Shown: positions 63,274 to 64,000 of the stretch, piece by piece | Layout: every line of letters starts with the position of its first letter | How positions within the stretch are numbered: position 1 is the stretch's first letter | Assembly: GCF_003020125.1 (NCBI RefSeq) | Contig: NZ_PYFW01000005.1 | Span: 248,001 to 312,000, forward strand | Reading direction: 5' to 3' | From: Bradyrhizobium sp. MOS003 | Lineage (GTDB): Bacteria > Pseudomonadota > Alphaproteobacteria > Rhizobiales > Xanthobacteraceae | DNA length: 64,000 nt | Translations under genes and position numbers: made by a program | The notes under the pieces: generated by a model | What the model was told of the DNA's origin: nothing | Seen by the model: the letters and a program-made list of their open reading frames with translations, nothing else | Database searches by the model: none

Positions 63274-64000
63274 CAAGCCCCCTTCTTCACGGCAGCATCC
63301 AGCGCCTGCGCCTTCTCAAAGAAGTCAAGCAGGAGGCCGGCAGCATCGGTAAACGAATAGGTCGAATCCTTAGCCGCGCGGACGACGGCTCTGTGAGCCA
63401 CAAGAAGGGCCCGGAAAGGGACGCGCGAATCCGCCGTCGCCAGTTCGTTTAAGCTTTTCTCTTGAAGGCTTAGCTCGTTGGTCAATCGAACCTGCTCGGC
63501 AGGGTCCGTCGATCTCTTAAGGGCTTCGGCCTGCTCCTGAAGATATCCCTTCTCAACACCGATAACGATGCCTTGAAGCTGATAGGACGTAGCCCCCAAG
63601 GAAGTTATCGCATTCTCGATGCGATATCGGTTTCTGATGATCGCGGCTCTTAGAGCCTCGACACGCTGCGCCTCAATAACCTCGCTTGCAACAAATCCTA
63701 CAAGATCTAGCGCCGCAAGCACTGTAGCGGACTGCCGGACTTGCGATCCGAATGATTTGACGCCAGCGCGCGCCGCGGAGTCGATTTTTCCTACGGCTTT
63801 CTGGATCGCTTCGGTATCTTTGGCAGCGGCCAGCTCAGCAAGCCCGTTGCTGTAGGCAGTCACTTGCGCCATGTAGAGAAGGGCATTCGGAATGGTCGAC
63901 TTCGGTGGCGTAAGCCCTTCGAAGGTGCAGCCCCTTCCTATTTCGCAAGACCCAATCCTAAGATCTTTGAGCTGCGCTCGGATCTGGATTCTGCGCTTTA
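63273..64000 (-). CDS. Helical protein, N-terminus outside window (right-edge cassette, gene 1)
   Basis: The frame is open from the stop at 63273 to the right edge, so at least 242 residues are encoded and the start lies outside; an ATG at 63872 is probably internal, since the upstream frame continues protein-like (IQIRAQLKDLRIGSCEIGRG, then TFEGLTPPKSTIPNALLYMA). The chain is mostly helical with Ala-rich and charged stretches: AELAAAKDTEAIQKAVGKID, SATVLAALDLVGFVASEVIE, YLQEQAEALKRSTDPAEQVR. Two Cys (SCEIGRGC) precede the helical region. It may extend outside the cytoplasm if a signal lies upstream. No family recognised; it is coupled to the next gene by TGATG. Confidence 0.65.
   Translation of the reverse strand, partial: KRRIQIRAQLKDLRIGSCEIGRGCTFEGLTPPKSTIPNALLYMAQVTAYSNGLAELAAAKDTEAIQKAVGKIDSAARAGVKSFGSQVRQSATVLAALDLVGFVASEVIEAQRVEALRAAIIRNRYRIENAITSLGATSYQLQGIVIGVEKGYLQEQAEALKRSTDPAEQVRLTNELSLQEKSLNELATADSRVPFRALLVAHRAVVRAAKDSTYSFTDAAGLLLDFFEKAQALDAAVKKGA

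Overview
The window looks like a Bradyrhizobium-type alphaproteobacterial chromosome (inference). The grounds are high-GC flanks with rhizobial codon use, a BTLCP cysteine peptidase, IS630-type elements, an ERF plus HNH recombination cassette, and a large exopolysaccharide (EPS) locus drawing on both GDP-L-fucose and dTDP-L-rhamnose.

Layout. (1) 1-8349, minus: the first 2783 residues of a giant RTX/VCBS calcium-binding surface or secreted protein that runs off the left edge, with at least three copies of a ~2.0-2.1 kb internal super-repeat. A broken LuxR-type regulator lies divergently beside it (9334-10364). (2) 10.4-15.1 kb: a graveyard with two decayed copies of an ERF single-strand-annealing protein plus HNH nuclease cassette, an IS630 transposase remnant, a start-less XRE regulator and one small intact HTH gene. 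(3) 15.1-43.2 kb: an AT-richer polysaccharide island. It holds fcl and gmd; two GH5 glycoside hydrolases, one fused to a ~48-residue repeat tail; six glycosyltransferases; two acyltransferases; a Wzx flippase; a Wzy-like polymerase; an orphan NMT1-like binding protein; the priming polyprenyl-phosphate sugar transferase; and a Wzc/ExoP co-polymerase-kinase followed by two coupled small genes. (4) 43.4-50.3 kb, high GC: two O-antigen ligase/polymerase-like membrane proteins, the Wza export lipoprotein and small envelope proteins. (5) 50.35-51.40 kb: an IS630 element with recognisable ends and TA flanks but a disrupted transposase. It marks the junction with (6), an AT-richer, divergent rmlDC/rmlAB dTDP-rhamnose cluster (51.4-55.0 kb). 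(7) 55.2-61.4 kb, high GC: BTLCP peptidase, a metallophosphatase and a run of small secreted proteins of unknown role. (8) 61.7-64 kb, AT-richer: a tightly coupled cassette of at least four unrecognised genes running off the right edge.

Working together: Gmd/Fcl and RmlABCD supply activated deoxy-sugars. The PHPT protein loads the first sugar-phosphate on undecaprenyl phosphate, the glycosyltransferases extend it, and acyltransferases decorate it. Wzx flips the unit, Wzy polymerises it under Wzc control, and Wza exports it. The GH5 enzymes probably trim or release polymer. The patchwork of base composition suggests that strain-specific sugar genes were inserted between conserved EPS export genes.
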